Positions 1 to 9,403 of a stretch of 64,000 nt of DNA are shown piece by piece; position 1 is the first letter of the stretch, and each line of letters opens with the position of its first letter. Source of the DNA: Micromonospora phytophila. GTDB taxonomy: Bacteria > Actinomycetota > Actinomycetes > Mycobacteriales > Micromonosporaceae. The position numbers and the translations under genes are program-made. The notes under the pieces were generated by a model. That model saw nothing but the letters and a program-made list of their open reading frames with translations. It was not told the origin of the DNA and did no database searches. The DNA is taken from NCBI RefSeq assembly GCF_023656545.1, contig NZ_JAMOKF010000004.1, forward strand, positions 1-64,000. The letters run 5' to 3'.

Positions 1-1
1 G

Positions 2-1426
2 ACTGGATACACACACACCGCAACTGGCCACTGGATCAACGGGGAGGTCGTCACCGCCGGATCCGCCGAAACCACCGCCGTCGTGAACCCCGCGAATGGG
101 GAGATCGTCGCCGAGGTGCCCGCCGGCACCGCCGCGGACGTCGATCGGGCCGTCGCCGCCGCGCGGGCCGCCTTCCCGGGCTGGGCCGCGACGCCGCCGG
201 CGGAGCGCGCCGCCGTCGTACGGCGCATCGGCGCGGGCCTGACGGCCCGGCGCGAGGAGATCGCCGCCGCGATCACCGCCGAGATGGGCTCCCCACTGAC
301 CATGTCCCGCACCGCCCAGGTCGGCTTCCCGGTCGCGGTCGCGGAGTCCTTCGCCGACCTCGCCGGCGACTTCCACTGGACCGAGGAGGTCGGGAACTCG
401 CTGGTCGTACGCGAACCGATCGGCGTGGTTGGCGCGATCACCCCGTGGAACTTCCCGCTGCAGCAGATCGTGTCGAAGCTCGCCCCGGCCCTGATCGCGG
501 GCGACACCGTGGTGTTCAAACCCTCCGAGGTTGCCCCGCTGACCGCGCGGATCCTGGCCGAGGTCACCACCGAGGCGGGCCTGCCGGCCGGGGTCTTCAA
601 CGTCGTCTACGGCAAGGGGTCGGTCGTCGGCGAGGCGATCTCCGCGCACCCGGACATCGACATGGTCTCCTTCACCGGCTCCACCCGGGCTGGCCGACGG
701 ATCTCCGCCGTCGCCGCCGGGACCGTCAAGCGGGTCGCGCTCGAACTCGGCGGCAAGGGCGCCAACGTGATCCTCGACGACGCCGACCTGCCGAAGGCGG
801 TCGAGACCGGGTTGATGATGGCGTTCGCCAACGGCGGCCAGGTCTGCGGCGCCTGGCCCCGGATGCTGGTGCCGGCCTCCCGGCTCGATGAGGTCGTCGA
901 GCTGGCCGTCGAGGCGGCGAAGCAGTACACCGTCGGCGACCCGACCGACGAGGCCACCCGGATCGGACCGATGGCCTCCGAGGCCCACCGGGAGAAGGTC
1001 AACGGTTACATCGAGCGCGGCATTGCCGACGGCGCGCGGCTGGTCTTCGGCGGTTCCGGGCGGCCGGAGGGGCTGGAGAAGGGAGCCTACGTCCGGCCGA
1101 CCATCTTCGCCGACGTCGACCCGTACTCGGTCATCGCCCAGGAGGAGATCTTCGGCCCGGTGCTGACGATCATCCCGTACGCCGACGAGGACGAGGCAGT
1201 CGAGATCGCCAACAGCACCGTGTACGGCCTGACCAGCGGCGTCTTCGGCGAGCCGGAACACGCCCTCGCCGTCGCCCGGCGGCTGCGCGCCGGACAGGTC
1301 GACGTCAACGGCGGCCAGTGGAACCCGCTCGCCCCCTTCGGCGGCTACAAGCAGTCCGGCAACGGCCGCGAGTTCGGCCACGCCGGTCTGGAGGAGTTCC
1401 TCGAAACCAAGGCCATCCAGCGCTGA
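2..1426 (+). CDS. NAD(P)-dependent aldehyde dehydrogenase (5' partial)
   Basis: Oxidises an aldehyde to its acid with NAD(P)+; the substrate cannot be read from sequence. The reading frame is open from the left edge, and the part before the first internal GTG/ATG (GHWINGE, then NPANGE) is the normal N-terminus of the family, so the true start lies outside the window. Visible motifs are the PWNFP cofactor loop, FTGST, the general-base glutamate in LELGGKG, and the catalytic cysteine in GGQVCGAW (codon 845-847), where NSGQ is more usual than NGGQ. The C-terminal [15 protein letters not shown] block is also typical, so the catalytic domain appears complete. An MFS exporter gene follows 84 bp downstream on the same strand and could be co-transcribed. 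Confidence 0.93.
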   Translation, partial: TGYTHTATGHWINGEVVTAGSAETTAVVNPANGEIVAEVPAGTAADVDRAVAAARAAFPGWAATPPAERAAVVRRIGAGLTARREEIAAAITAEMGSPLTMSRTAQVGFPVAVAESFADLAGDFHWTEEVGNSLVVREPIGVVGAITPWNFPLQQIVSKLAPALIAGDTVVFKPSEVAPLTARILAEVTTEAGLPAGVFNVVYGKGSVVGEAISAHPDIDMVSFTGSTRAGRRISAVAAGTVKRVALELGGKGANVILDDADLPKAVETGLMMAFANGGQVCGAWPRMLVPASRLDEVVELAVEAAKQYTVGDPTDEATRIGPMASEAHREKVNGYIERGIADGARLVFGGSGRPEGLEKGAYVRPTIFADVDPYSVIAQEEIFGPVLTIIPYADEDEAVEIANSTVYGLTSGVFGEPEHALAVARRLRAGQVDVNGGQWNPLAPFGGYKQSGNGREFGHAGLEEFLETKAIQR

Positions 1427-1510
1427 CGACGGGCACACGTCCCGGAGCCACGTCCCGCCCGAGCGGGGCGACGGTTCCGGGACGCCGCTGGCCGGAAGGA
1501 ATCCCCTGCC

Positions 1511-2983
1511 ATGACAGACCTGTTGACCGACCGCCGGGCGTCCGGCCGTACCGTCGCCATCCTCGCTTTCGCGACCCTCGCCTTCGCCGCGGCGCAGACC
1601 GCGATCGTCCCGGCGCTGGGCGCCATGGCCGGTGCGTTCGGCGTCTCTGCCACGGACGTGACCTGGACCTTCAGCACGCACCTCATCGCGGCGGCCGTCT
1701 TCACCCCGCTGATGGGGCGGCTCGGCGACATGTTCGGGCGGCGCCGGCTGCTGATCGTCGCCCTGCTCTTCTTCGCGATCGGGTCCGTCGTCGCCGCCGT
1801 CGGTCCGGACCTGGCCTGGGTGGTGGTGGGGCGGATCGTCCAGGGTGTCGGCGGCGGCATCTTCCCGCTCAGCTTCGGCATCCTCCGTGAGGCGGTACCG
1901 CCGTACCGGGTCGCGAGGTCGGTCGGCCTACTCTCCGCGATCTCCGGCCTCGGTGCCGGCCTCGGCCTCGTCCTCGGAGGGCTGCTCACCGATCAGGTCA
2001 CGTACCGATGGATCTTCTGGCTCGGCGCCGGAGCGGCCGCACTGTCCACGCTCGCCATCCGGCTGTTCCTGCCGGCGTCGCGAGTGCGCGGCGGCGGGAA
2101 GGTCGACGTACCGGGTGCGGCCGTGCTGGCACTGGGGCTGGCGGTGCCACTCATCGCGATCATCCGGTCGAGCCGGTGGGGCTGGGCCGACGCCCGCACG
2201 CTCGGGCTCCTGACCGTGGGGGCGGTCACCCTGACCGCGTGGGTCCTGCTCGAACGGCGTACCGTACACCCGCTGGTGCACATCCCGACCCTCGCCCGGC
2301 CGACGGTGCTGCTGACCAACATCGCCACTCTCTTCGTCGCCTTCGGGATGTTCGGAGCGTTCGTCCTGCTGCCGCAGATCGCCCAGGCGCCGCCGGGCAC
2401 CGGATACGGACTCGGCGCGGATGCCACCACGGCCGGCCTGCTACTGCTACCGGGCAGCGTGGTGATGCTGCTGACCGGCCCGCTCTCCGGGATTCTCGGC
2501 AAACGGTTCGGCGCCAGGCACGCCCTGATTCTCGGCGCGCTGGTCACCGCGACCGGGCTATTCCTCCTGGCCCGCGACTTCGACTCCCGGGCCGCGCTCC
2601 TGGGCTACAGCCTGATCACGTTCGCGGGGATCGGTCTCGCCCTCGCCGCCATGCCCAACCTGGTCATCGAGGCGGTCCCGCCCGCGCTGACCGGCCAGGC
2701 AACCGGCGTGAACACACTCATCCGCTCGGTCGGCTCCTCGCTGGGAGCCCAGATCGCCGCCACGGTCACGGCGGCGAGCGCCCTTCCCGGCGCACTGCCC
2801 ACCACCTCCGGCTACCGCCTGGCCTTCCTGCTCGCCGGAATCGCGAGCGCCACGGCCGCCGCCATCGGCGTACTGATCCCGGGTACGAGTGCGGGTGCGA
2901 TCAGGGGGTTTCGGCGCTCGTCGTTGCGGACGGAGCCCGCCGCACCGGTTACCTCCCTATCGGACGCGTCGTCGGACCGCTGA
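1511..2983 (+). CDS. MFS transporter, DHA2 (14-TM drug:H+ antiporter) type
   Basis: Predicted inner-membrane proton-driven exporter of 490 residues. The N-terminus has a TM segment followed by a DVTW motif typical of DHA2 proteins. The loop between TM2 and TM3 carries the MFS motif A form GRLGDMFGRRR, and hydrophobic segments continue to near residue 460, consistent with about 14 helices. The start ATG is preceded by GGAAGGAA at a good distance. The substrate is unknown. It follows the aldehyde dehydrogenase and has no adjacent regulator. The C-terminal tail of about 30 residues is polar and low in complexity. Confidence 0.88.
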   Translation: MTDLLTDRRASGRTVAILAFATLAFAAAQTAIVPALGAMAGAFGVSATDVTWTFSTHLIAAAVFTPLMGRLGDMFGRRRLLIVALLFFAIGSVVAAVGPDLAWVVVGRIVQGVGGGIFPLSFGILREAVPPYRVARSVGLLSAISGLGAGLGLVLGGLLTDQVTYRWIFWLGAGAAALSTLAIRLFLPASRVRGGGKVDVPGAAVLALGLAVPLIAIIRSSRWGWADARTLGLLTVGAVTLTAWVLLERRTVHPLVHIPTLARPTVLLTNIATLFVAFGMFGAFVLLPQIAQAPPGTGYGLGADATTAGLLLLPGSVVMLLTGPLSGILGKRFGARHALILGALVTATGLFLLARDFDSRAALLGYSLITFAGIGLALAAMPNLVIEAVPPALTGQATGVNTLIRSVGSSLGAQIAATVTAASALPGALPTTSGYRLAFLLAGIASATAAAIGVLIPGTSAGAIRGFRRSSLRTEPAAPVTSLSDASSDR

Positions 2984-3109
2984 GATCGTCACAACTTGCC
3001 CCCGGGCTGCGTGGCCGCGCCGTATCCGTGCCCGGCGACGTGGGGCGGGCCCGTTGCCGGGGCCGGCCCACGTCGTCAGCCTGCCTTGCGCACCTTGTAG
3101 GCCAGGTGG

Positions 3110-3550
3110 GTGACGCCGTTGCCCTCGACGACACTCGTTGGCTTCGTACTCCTCGCTGGGGCCCGGCTGCAGGTCCGCCTCGCGCTGGAGGACTGCCGGC
3201 ACCTGACCCGCCGTTTGGAAGGCGACCTGCTGCGCGCCGGGCACCAGGTGGTCCGGGTGCCGACCCGGCTGATGGCCGCGGCGCGTCGGAGTTCGCGGGC
3301 CGGCAAGTCTGATCCGATTGACGCGCTCGCGGTGGCGCACGCGGCGCTGCGTGAACCGGACCTGCCGGTGGCGCAGCTGGACGGCCCGGCCCGGCAGGTG
3401 AAACTCCTGTCTGACCACCGCCGGGATCTGGTCGTGGAGCGGACCAAGTTGGTCAACCGCCTGCGGTGGCATCTACACGAACTTGACCCGGGCCTGCAGA
3501 TCCCGTCCCGAGGTTCGCGCCGCTACTGCGTCATCGACGACCTCAGCTGA
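3110..3550 (+). pseudogene. IS110-family transposase, N-terminal (DEDD) fragment
   Basis: The translation from about 3150 to 3520 reads as the IS110 DEDD domain, with VRVPTRLMAAARR and then GKSDPIDALAVAHAAL, the conserved Lys-Ser-Asp-x-x-Asp-Ala block, followed by a region rich in basic residues. The very N-terminus and the whole C-terminal half are missing, and the frame stops at 3550, directly before an unrelated IS3 fragment. It cannot encode an active transposase. The complementary C-terminal IS110 piece lies far away (9404-9600, opposite strand), so it is not the other half of this copy in place. Confidence 0.8.
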
Positions 3551-3577
3551 CCGACTCGCCGGAGCCGAGGGCACGGT

Positions 3578-3769
3578 GGCGCCACCATCAAGACCGAACT
3601 ACTGCACCGGCAGCCCTGGCCCACCCGCAAAGCCGCCCGCCAAGCGGTATTCGAATACGTGGAAGGCTGGTACAACACCCGCCGACGACACTCCAGCCTC
3701 GGCTACCTCAGCCCCGCCGCCTACGAGGCCACCGGCCTCACCCTGCTACCGGCCAGCAAGGTAGCGTGA
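3578..3769 (+). pseudogene. IS3-family transposase, C-terminal fragment
   Basis: A 63-codon open stretch reading GATIKTEL followed by YNTRRRHSSLGYLSPAAYE, the signature C-terminus of the IS3/IS150 integrase-type transposase OrfB, then a TGA at 3767. Everything upstream of the last 60 residues is missing, because the IS110 fragment abuts it. It is debris, not a functional element. Confidence 0.82.
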
Positions 3770-4332
3770 GATCACCACACCGACCCTGTCCGTCGAAACG
3801 GGTCAAGCCCAACTGGGGTTGCGTCACCCGCTGACGTCGACGGTTCTTGGAACGGGTTGAGTCCGGCCCTCAGATTGACGCTGGATCCGGCCCCCCGATA
3901 GTACTCCGGGTCGCTACTTGTAAGAGGACCATGCCGCTGGCGCGGCACCCCGGCTGTCTGGAAGTAGCCCAGAATGGTCTCGCTCACGCCTGGGGCGACT
4001 TCCGTCTGAGCGCGAGTCTCTGAATCCTGATCTTCATGCCGGATCCGCGGGCGACGCCTCCTGGCATGCCGAGCAGCGACTGAAGGGAGACCGCCGTGAA
4101 GGTCGTGTATGCGCGGGTGGCGGCAATCGATGTGGGCAAGAAAGAGCGTCGCCGCCGCCGAGGTGACTTCGGGGCGCACGTGGACCACGGAGAACCCGAT
4201 GCCGACCAGAGCGACGATGCCGACCAGTCGGGGCAGGGTCACGCGTCCGAAGACGAGATAGATGCCGTCGATGCTAGGCGGGGACCTGCGCGGTGGCCTC
4301 ACATTGACGATCACCGTGGGTCGCCCAGGCTA
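3770..4332. other. Region without a convincing gene (IS debris)
   Basis: No codon-biased frame is supported here. On the plus strand at 4096-4143 a GTG start gives a short peptide containing AIDVGKK, which resembles the extreme N-terminus of IS110-type transposases before the frame turns to nonsense. The overlapping minus-strand frame has one hydrophobic stretch but no recognisable family. I read the region as more insertion-sequence debris at low confidence. Confidence 0.35.
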
Positions 4333-4360
4333 GGACCGCCCGCCCAACGGCGGGCGGTCC
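4333..4360 (-). terminator. Strong hairpin, likely terminator of the quinone oxidoreductase gene
   Basis: A perfect 12-bp stem (GGACCGCCCGCC at 4333-4344 pairing with 4349-4360) closed by a CAAC tetraloop. It lies about 100 bp beyond the stop codon of the leftward oxidoreductase gene, the usual place for a GC-rich actinomycete terminator without a long U tract. Confidence 0.65.
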
Positions 4361-4459
4361 CGTCCGTCGAACGACGATGACCGTCGAGAGAGTGTGCACC
4401 CTTCGACTGCCCGATCGGAATTGGCTATCAATCTGGGTCCACGGCACAGGTGGGGCAGG

Positions 4460-5389
4460 CTACGGCTTCAGCACGATCTTTCCTCGCGTGTGGCGGGACT
4501 CACTCAACTCGTGGGCAGCGGCCGCCTCTTCCATGGAGAACACGGCAGCGACCGGCACCGTGAAGCGGCCCCGCTCGGCGAGGTCGCCAGCGGCGGCGAT
4601 TCCTTCGAGAGACGGTGAGTCCGCGCCGGGACCAGAGCCGCGCGATAGGTGCACGCCGTACGCCGCGGCGTTGATGTCTGCGATGCTCACCACCCTGTCC
4701 GGGCTTGCGACCAGGCGGACCAGGTCGGGTATAGAGCCAGAGCCGGCACAGTCGAGTACGGCATCTACTCCGCCGGGCATCAGAGCGTCGACCCGCTCGG
4801 CCAGCCCGGGGCCGTAGGTGGTCGGGATCGCCCCGAGCGAGGCGACGAAGTCATGGTTGCGGTCGCTGGCCGTGCCGATGACGGCCGCGCCGCGAGCGAC
4901 CGCGAGTTGGATCGCGGTCGTACCGACCCCGCCAGCCGCACCCTCGATCAACAGCGTGGTGCCATCCTTCACGCCCAGTCGGTCGAGCACGCGCGTGGCC
5001 GTCTCGATGTTGCCGGCCGCGCCGCCGGCCTGTTCCCAGCTCAGGGCGGCCGGCTTCGGTGCCCACGCGGCCAGGACGGCGTATTCGGCGTTCGCTCCGC
5101 CCATCTGGGCGTAGTCCGTGATCCCGAAAACCTCATCGCCTACCCGAACCGTGGTCACTCCGTCACCGACCTCATCCACCACGCCGGCTGCGTCGACGCC
5201 GGGCACGTGCGGCAGGCGGAGCGGAATCCATTCCTGGAATCGGCCGGCGCGGACGTACGTGTCGGCCGGATTGACACCCGAGGCCCGAACCGCCACCCGG
5301 ATCTGTCCCGGTCCGGCGTGCGGTTCCGGTGCCTCCGAGACCTCAAGCACACTCGCGGGACCATACTTGGAAAATTGCAGAGCCCTCAT
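4460..5389 (-). CDS. NADPH:quinone oxidoreductase-like MDR enzyme
   Basis: A 309-residue medium-chain dehydrogenase/reductase of the quinone oxidoreductase subgroup, predicted to reduce quinones or enones with NADPH. The N-terminal GroES-like part has the family signature SGVNPADTYVRAG and PHVPGVDAAGVV. The Rossmann part shows GAAGGVGTTAIQLA. No zinc-binding cysteine cluster is seen, as expected for this subgroup. The gene is divergent from a TetR regulator with about 50 bp between starts, so it is the probable target of that regulator. A strong hairpin lies downstream at 4333-4360. Confidence 0.9.
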   Translation of the reverse strand: MRALQFSKYGPASVLEVSEAPEPHAGPGQIRVAVRASGVNPADTYVRAGRFQEWIPLRLPHVPGVDAAGVVDEVGDGVTTVRVGDEVFGITDYAQMGGANAEYAVLAAWAPKPAALSWEQAGGAAGNIETATRVLDRLGVKDGTTLLIEGAAGGVGTTAIQLAVARGAAVIGTASDRNHDFVASLGAIPTTYGPGLAERVDALMPGGVDAVLDCAGSGSIPDLVRLVASPDRVVSIADINAAAYGVHLSRGSGPGADSPSLEGIAAAGDLAERGRFTVPVAAVFSMEEAAAAHELSESRHTRGKIVLKP

Positions 5390-5439
5390 GCGCAGGGACG
5401 CTAACGCACGCTGCTGTCCACCTCGCTAAAGTGAGAGCA

Positions 5440-6084
5440 GTGACCGATCGTTTGCCTCACACCCTTCGCTCCGACGCCCTGGACAACCGCGAGCGCATCC
5501 TCGATGCCGCCCGCGCGGTCTTCGCCGTTGAAGGTCTGGACGTGCCGATGCGGGAGGTCGCACGGCGCGCCAGGGTTGCACCAGCCACCCTGTACCGCCG
5601 ATTTCCGACCAAGGAGATGTTGGTCACCGAGGCATTCGCAGAGCAGATGTACGCGTGTCGCGCCGTCGTCGACGAGGGCCTTGCCGATCCGGATCCGTGG
5701 CACGGCTTCTGTCTCGTCATTGAGAAAATGTGTGAACTGCACGCACGCGATGAGGGCTTTACCGCAGCTCTCACCTCGACGTTTCCCAATGCCGTGGATT
5801 TCGACGCGCGCCGCGAATACGCGCTCAGGTCGATCGCCGAACTGGCCCGCCGCGCCAAGGAAGCCGGCCGTCTGCGCCCCGACTTCGCCCTGGACGACGT
5901 CATCCTCGTGCTCATGGCCAACAGCGGTATCCACGCGCCCTCGCCGACTGCCAAGGTCACCGCCTCCCGGCGCTTCGCCGCGCTCGCCATCCAGGCATTC
6001 CACGCCAGCCCGGATGCCTCGCCGCTCCCGCCCGTGGCGCGGCTGGCGCCCCCAGCATCGGTATCCCGCGGCCAAGCGGGCTAG
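5440..6084 (+). CDS. TetR-family transcriptional regulator
   Basis: The N-terminal helix-turn-helix is clear: NRERILDAARAVFA, VPMREVARRARV and APATLYRRFPTKEMLV within the first 60 residues, followed by an all-helical ligand domain. The start is taken at the GTG at 5440 (VTDRLPH); a GTG at 5431 is also in frame, and the longer frame back to 5329 would cover the neighbouring gene. The short divergent intergenic region holds an imperfect inverted repeat (CTGCTGTCC at about 5411 against GTGAGAGCAG ending at 5440) that could be its operator and overlaps its own start. It probably represses itself and the oxidoreductase gene. Confidence 0.88.
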   Translation: MTDRLPHTLRSDALDNRERILDAARAVFAVEGLDVPMREVARRARVAPATLYRRFPTKEMLVTEAFAEQMYACRAVVDEGLADPDPWHGFCLVIEKMCELHARDEGFTAALTSTFPNAVDFDARREYALRSIAELARRAKEAGRLRPDFALDDVILVLMANSGIHAPSPTAKVTASRRFAALAIQAFHASPDASPLPPVARLAPPASVSRGQAG

Positions 6085-6146
6085 AGGAGCTCGGCGACGT
6101 GGGCGATCTGGCCGCCGGCTAAAACACGTCCCACGCGGTGCCTGTT

Positions 6147-6617
6147 TCAGCGGTTTCCCATTTCCTCACTTACCGGGGTTCGGCCGCTGATCAGGAGCGC
6201 GATCCCGAGGAGTACGGCGACGACGAGAACCGCCACTTGACTTGCGGTATCCGTCGCAGGCATGTGTCCAAGGTGAGTGACGTGATACGCGAAGTGCAGA
6301 ACTCCGAAGACGGTCCAGGCGATGCCCAGTAGTCGATATCCGATCTGGGAGGGTCGCATGAGCCCGTATGCGCTCGCCGCGCCCAGCGCGAGGTACATGG
6401 CGCCGTGGTCGCGGACGAGGTGCTCGTTGTACGGACCGTCCTGCGAGATCCACTCACCCAAGACGGCGGGGAAGTGATGGAAAGACGCCTGCGGGAGGAA
6501 GTACGACCACACGCCCACGACACCGGCGATGACCCACGGCCGCGATGAGCGCTGTGCGCTGGAGGCGGCCCACTTGAGCCATTCCGGATCCCAGCTGTCG
6601 ATCCGTCGTCGCTTCAA
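6147..6617 (-). CDS. Small integral membrane protein, function unknown
   Basis: About 156 residues with four predicted transmembrane helices, beginning around SRPWVIAGVVGVWSYFLP and ending with a Val/Leu-rich helix before a polar tail. Between the first two helices is a conserved-looking loop with HHFPAVLGEWISQDGPYNEH and a following HGAMYLALG. There is no in-frame ATG close to the membrane part. I chose the TTG at 6617, which has AAAGGTGG upstream. The open frame continues to 6695, but that part overlaps the tail of a sigma-factor remnant. No function can be assigned; the neighbouring stubs suggest the gene may have lost its original 5' context. Confidence 0.6.
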   Translation of the reverse strand: MKRRRIDSWDPEWLKWAASSAQRSSRPWVIAGVVGVWSYFLPQASFHHFPAVLGEWISQDGPYNEHLVRDHGAMYLALGAASAYGLMRPSQIGYRLLGIAWTVFGVLHFAYHVTHLGHMPATDTASQVAVLVVAVLLGIALLISGRTPVSEEMGNR

Positions 6618-6637
6618 GCATGCTGTCCACCTTTCGG

Positions 6638-6790
6638 TCAAGATCCATTGGCCGGGAGCCAGCCGGTGAGTTTGGCCGGGTTGAGCATGATCCACACGTC
6701 GGTAACGAGGCCGTTCTCCACGTGGAAGCTCATGACGCCGGTCACATCGACGGGTCCTACTAAGCCGGCAAGCTCGCGCAGGAACGTGCC
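6638..6790 (-). pseudogene. C-terminal tail of an ECF (SigJ-like) sigma factor
   Basis: On the minus strand the frame reads VTGVMSFHVENG and then VWIMLNPAKLTGW before a TGA at 6638-6640. This is the SnoaL-like C-terminal extension that ends SigJ/ECF41-type sigma factors (normally VLNPDKL). No sigma2 or sigma4 region precedes it; the sequence to its right belongs to an SDR fragment on the other strand. It is a gene stub. Confidence 0.5.
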
Positions 6791-7198
6791 GTCGCCGCTG
6801 GGTCCGTTCCCTACACCATCGCGCGTGCCGGGCAGTTCCACGAGTTCGCTGGGCAGCTGTTGGCCGGCATGAAGGGCCCTATCGCGGTGCTCCCCAAGAC
6901 GCTGATGCGGCCCGTCGCGGCCCGCGAGGTCGGCGAACACCTGGTAAACGTCGCGGAGAGCGGGCCGGCCGGCCGCACCACCGACCTCGTTGGGCCGCAT
7001 GACGAGCGGCTCGCCGACCTTGCCCGCCGCATGCTCGCCTACGACGGGGCACGCCGCAACGTTCCGGAGTTGAGGCTTCCGGGCAGATACGGGAGAGGTC
7101 TGGCCTCTGGCTCGCTGCGAGGAAACGAACCCCGACTCCAAGGCAAGATCACCTACGACGACTGGCTGAGAAGCGAGGACCACCAGCCGACAGCTTGA
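6764..7198 (+). pseudogene. NmrA-like/SDR oxidoreductase, 3' fragment
   Basis: After an in-frame TAA at 6761-6763 the plus frame reads GKLAQERAVAAGSVPYTIARAGQ, then FHEFAG and VAAREVGEHLVN, and ends LQGKITYDDWLRSED. This is the C-terminal half of atypical NAD(P)-binding SDR proteins of the NmrA group. The Rossmann GxxGxxG half is missing, so it is a truncated remnant. It meets a sigma-factor tail pointing the opposite way, a join that indicates past deletion or rearrangement. Confidence 0.6.
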
Positions 7199-7259
7199 CG
7201 GCCGGCCGGCTCGGGGTTTGGCCAAGAGTTCGTCGAGGCTGGTGGCGCGGGCGAATCGG

Positions 7260-7565
7260 CGCACGCCGTCGGGGCCGGTCCGCGTCGGCCAGACCCTGGA
7301 ATCGCCGCATGAAGAACCGGCACCGCCATTTGCGCACCGTGTCCACGCGCACCCCGTGCGGGGCGGCGTTGGCGGTGTTCGTGGCGCCGTCCACGGCAGT
7401 CAGCACGATCCGCGCCCGCAGCACCCGCCGATAGGCACCGGTAGACCGACGCGCCAACCTCACCAGGGCGGCACGTTCATCGGGATCGAGGATGATCGGA
7501 TACGGGCTCGTCGGGGGGATCGATATGTTCTGCCACCCCACACGCCGAAGCGCCCGCACCGACAC
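7260..7565 (-). pseudogene. IS630-family transposase, N-terminal helix-turn-helix fragment
   Basis: The minus-strand product has LDPDERAALVRLARR, then RARIVLTAVDGATN, VRVDTVRKWRCRF and GLADADRPRR. This is the paired HTH plus linker of IS630-type transposases. The DDE catalytic domain is absent, since the frame loses similarity at about 7260. A short palindrome, GCCGCAC-A-GTGCGGC at 7566-7580, lies directly at the 5' end and may be a leftover terminal or target feature. Confidence 0.65.
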
Positions 7566-7671
7566 GCCGCACAGTGCGGCACCATGGCAGTCGTGGCCAA
7601 GACCATTCGTCTCGGGTGTGGCGACGGTGCCTCGCGACGTGGATGTCGGGCACCCGGTGTTCGCTCGCTGA

Positions 7672-8493
7672 TCAGCTGCGCAGGAACGCGAGCAGGTCCT
7701 TGTTGACCTGGTCTTGCATAGTCGACGTGATGCCGTGCGGTGCGCCCGGGTAGTAGATCTCCTGCGCGTTCGCGACCAACTGGGCGGTCTTGTGTGCCGA
7801 GTCCTTCACAGGGACGATCTGGTCGTCCTCGCCGTGCAGCACGAGCGTCGGGACGTCGAACTTCGCCAGGTCGTCGCGGAAGTCCGTCTCGGAGAACGCC
7901 TTGATGCTCTCGTACGCGTTCAGCAGACCGGCCTGCATGCTCCACAGCCAGAACTGGTCGAGGGTGCCCTTCGAGACCTTCGCGCCCGGCCGGTTGGCGC
8001 CGTAGAACATCTGCGCCAGATCCTGGTAGAACTGCGACCGGTCGGCGAACAGGTTGGCGCGCAGCTCGTCGAAGACGTTGCTCGGCAGTCCCTCCGGGTT
8101 GTCCGGGCTCTGCACCATGATCGGTGGTACGGCCGAGATGAGGACCGCCTTGGCGACCCGCCCGGTACCGTGGCGACCGATGTACCGGGCGACCTCGCCG
8201 CCGCCGGTCGAGTGGCCGACGAGGGTGGCGTCGCGCAGGTCGAGCGCCTCGATGACCGCGGCCAGGTCGTCGGCGTACCCGTCCATGTCGTTGCGGCTGC
8301 GGGCCTGGCTCGACCGGCCATGACCACGGCGGTCGTGCGCGACCACCCGGAAGCCGTTCTGGACGAGGAAGAGCATCTGTCCGTCCCAGGCGTCCGCGTT
8401 CAGCGGCCAGCCGTGGGAGAAGGTCACGACCGGGCCCTCACCCCAGTCCTTGTAGTAGATGTCGGTGCCGTCCTTGGTGGTGATGAAGCTCAT
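7672..8493 (-). CDS. Alpha/beta hydrolase, cofactor-free haloperoxidase (non-haem chloroperoxidase) type
   Basis: A 273-residue protein, the usual length for this group. It carries the serine hydrolase triad: nucleophile Ser95 in GHSTGG, acid Asp224 in [10 protein letters not shown], and His253 in PGAPHG. Trp29 in the oxyanion loop [11 protein letters not shown] is the residue typical of cofactor-free haloperoxidases/perhydrolases. It is probably cytoplasmic, with no signal peptide. Members hydrolyse esters or lactones and form peracids as a side activity; the natural substrate is not evident. The start ATG at 8493 is preceded by GGGGGAGCAACGGG. An AraC-type regulator remnant lies upstream and may once have controlled it. 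Confidence 0.92.
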   Translation of the reverse strand: MSFITTKDGTDIYYKDWGEGPVVTFSHGWPLNADAWDGQMLFLVQNGFRVVAHDRRGHGRSSQARSRNDMDGYADDLAAVIEALDLRDATLVGHSTGGGEVARYIGRHGTGRVAKAVLISAVPPIMVQSPDNPEGLPSNVFDELRANLFADRSQFYQDLAQMFYGANRPGAKVSKGTLDQFWLWSMQAGLLNAYESIKAFSETDFRDDLAKFDVPTLVLHGEDDQIVPVKDSAHKTAQLVANAQEIYYPGAPHGITSTMQDQVNKDLLAFLRS

Positions 8494-8662
8494 CCCGTTG
8501 CTCCCCCATGTGTCGAGCTCGTCGCGAGCGAACGACGGCGGCAGGCGCGTCCGAACCGGCGTGTGCCTTTGGGGGCGCCGCCGCCAGAGCAGTCACCCGT
8601 TGACCACGGATCGCCGTCGCTCTTTCCGATGCTAGGCACGGATGCGGGCCCAGATGGGCGCT

Positions 8663-8790
8663 TTACCGGACCGCCGCGCCCATTGGCGCCACCGGACTGG
8701 GCCGCGCGTAGCGGGCCGGGCCGATGCCGAGACGGCGCCGGAAGTGGCGGGTGAGATGCGCCGAAGAGGTCACCGCTCCAGTGGACCAGA
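8663..8790 (-). pseudogene. AraC-family regulator, C-terminal HTH remnant
   Basis: On the minus strand, about 8770 down to a TAA at 8663-8665 reads SSAHLTRHFRRRLGIGPARY, the second helix-turn-helix of AraC-type regulators (compare the usual SHLTRHFRRRFG). Nothing of the first HTH or the ligand domain is left upstream. The rest of 8494-9077 shows no supported gene. Confidence 0.6.
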
Positions 8791-9077
8791 TCAGGGCGGT
8801 GTACGTGAGATTCGAGTCTCAGCTCTCGGGATCCATACCGATGCCCGCGTCATCGAAAGTAGAGCCGCACGCCAATGCGGCAGAGCCTCATGACCGGCGC
8901 CATCGGGCACTTGACGACAGCCGACACCGAGAACGCGGAGAGCAGCGAGCCCTGACCACTTCGGCCTTCCCTGGGAGGTCACGCCGGATCGCTCGCCCAC
9001 ATCACCGCAGGTCAAAGCCCTCGGCTCCGTCCAGTGCCGGTGAGCACTTCGGGCGCGGTGACCACTTCGCCAACCTG

Positions 9078-9360
9078 CACCCAATCTGCACCCACCTGCA
9101 AGGCATGAACCCTCGCAGGGTCCTTACCGCGGTGACCTGCGGATACTCCCCTACCAGGCGACATAGAGTGCCGTTGGCTGCTGTTCGCTGCCGTTGAGTG
9201 CAGTTGTGTGAAGCAGGACGCTGCACCGACTCTGACCTGCAAAAACGAGAAGCCGCAGGCAGGGGTGGGTGCAGTTGCGTGCCGTTGGGTGCCGCTCGGT
9301 GCGGTTGAGGGCCGTTCATTGCACCCTGTTGCTCCCAACCTGCTCCCCCAATCCCGGGCT
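9078..9360 (+). repeat. Dispersed decamer-phased repeat, copy A
   Basis: The first of three related copies in the window. It opens with GCACCCAATCTGC, includes TACCAGGCGACATAGAG, then an array of 10-bp units (about 9169-9208), a non-repetitive core (TGAAGCAGGACGCTGCACC and onward, about 9208-9270), and a second array of six 10-bp units at 9271-9330 of the type GCCGTTGGGT. It ends in GCTCCCAACCTGCTCCCCC. The open frames across it are low-complexity products of the periodic sequence and not convincing genes. Copy B follows at 9617 in the same orientation. Confidence 0.75.
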
Positions 9361-9403
9361 CGTCACGGGGTTCGGGGCTGTCTCTCTAACGGCACCTCTC
9401 TTG

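Noticed and set aside
3076-3135. C-terminal end of a dihydrofolate-reductase-like gene on the minus strand (VTHLAYKVRKA)
   Set aside because: Fewer than 20 residues are suggestive; too short to separate from chance similarity.
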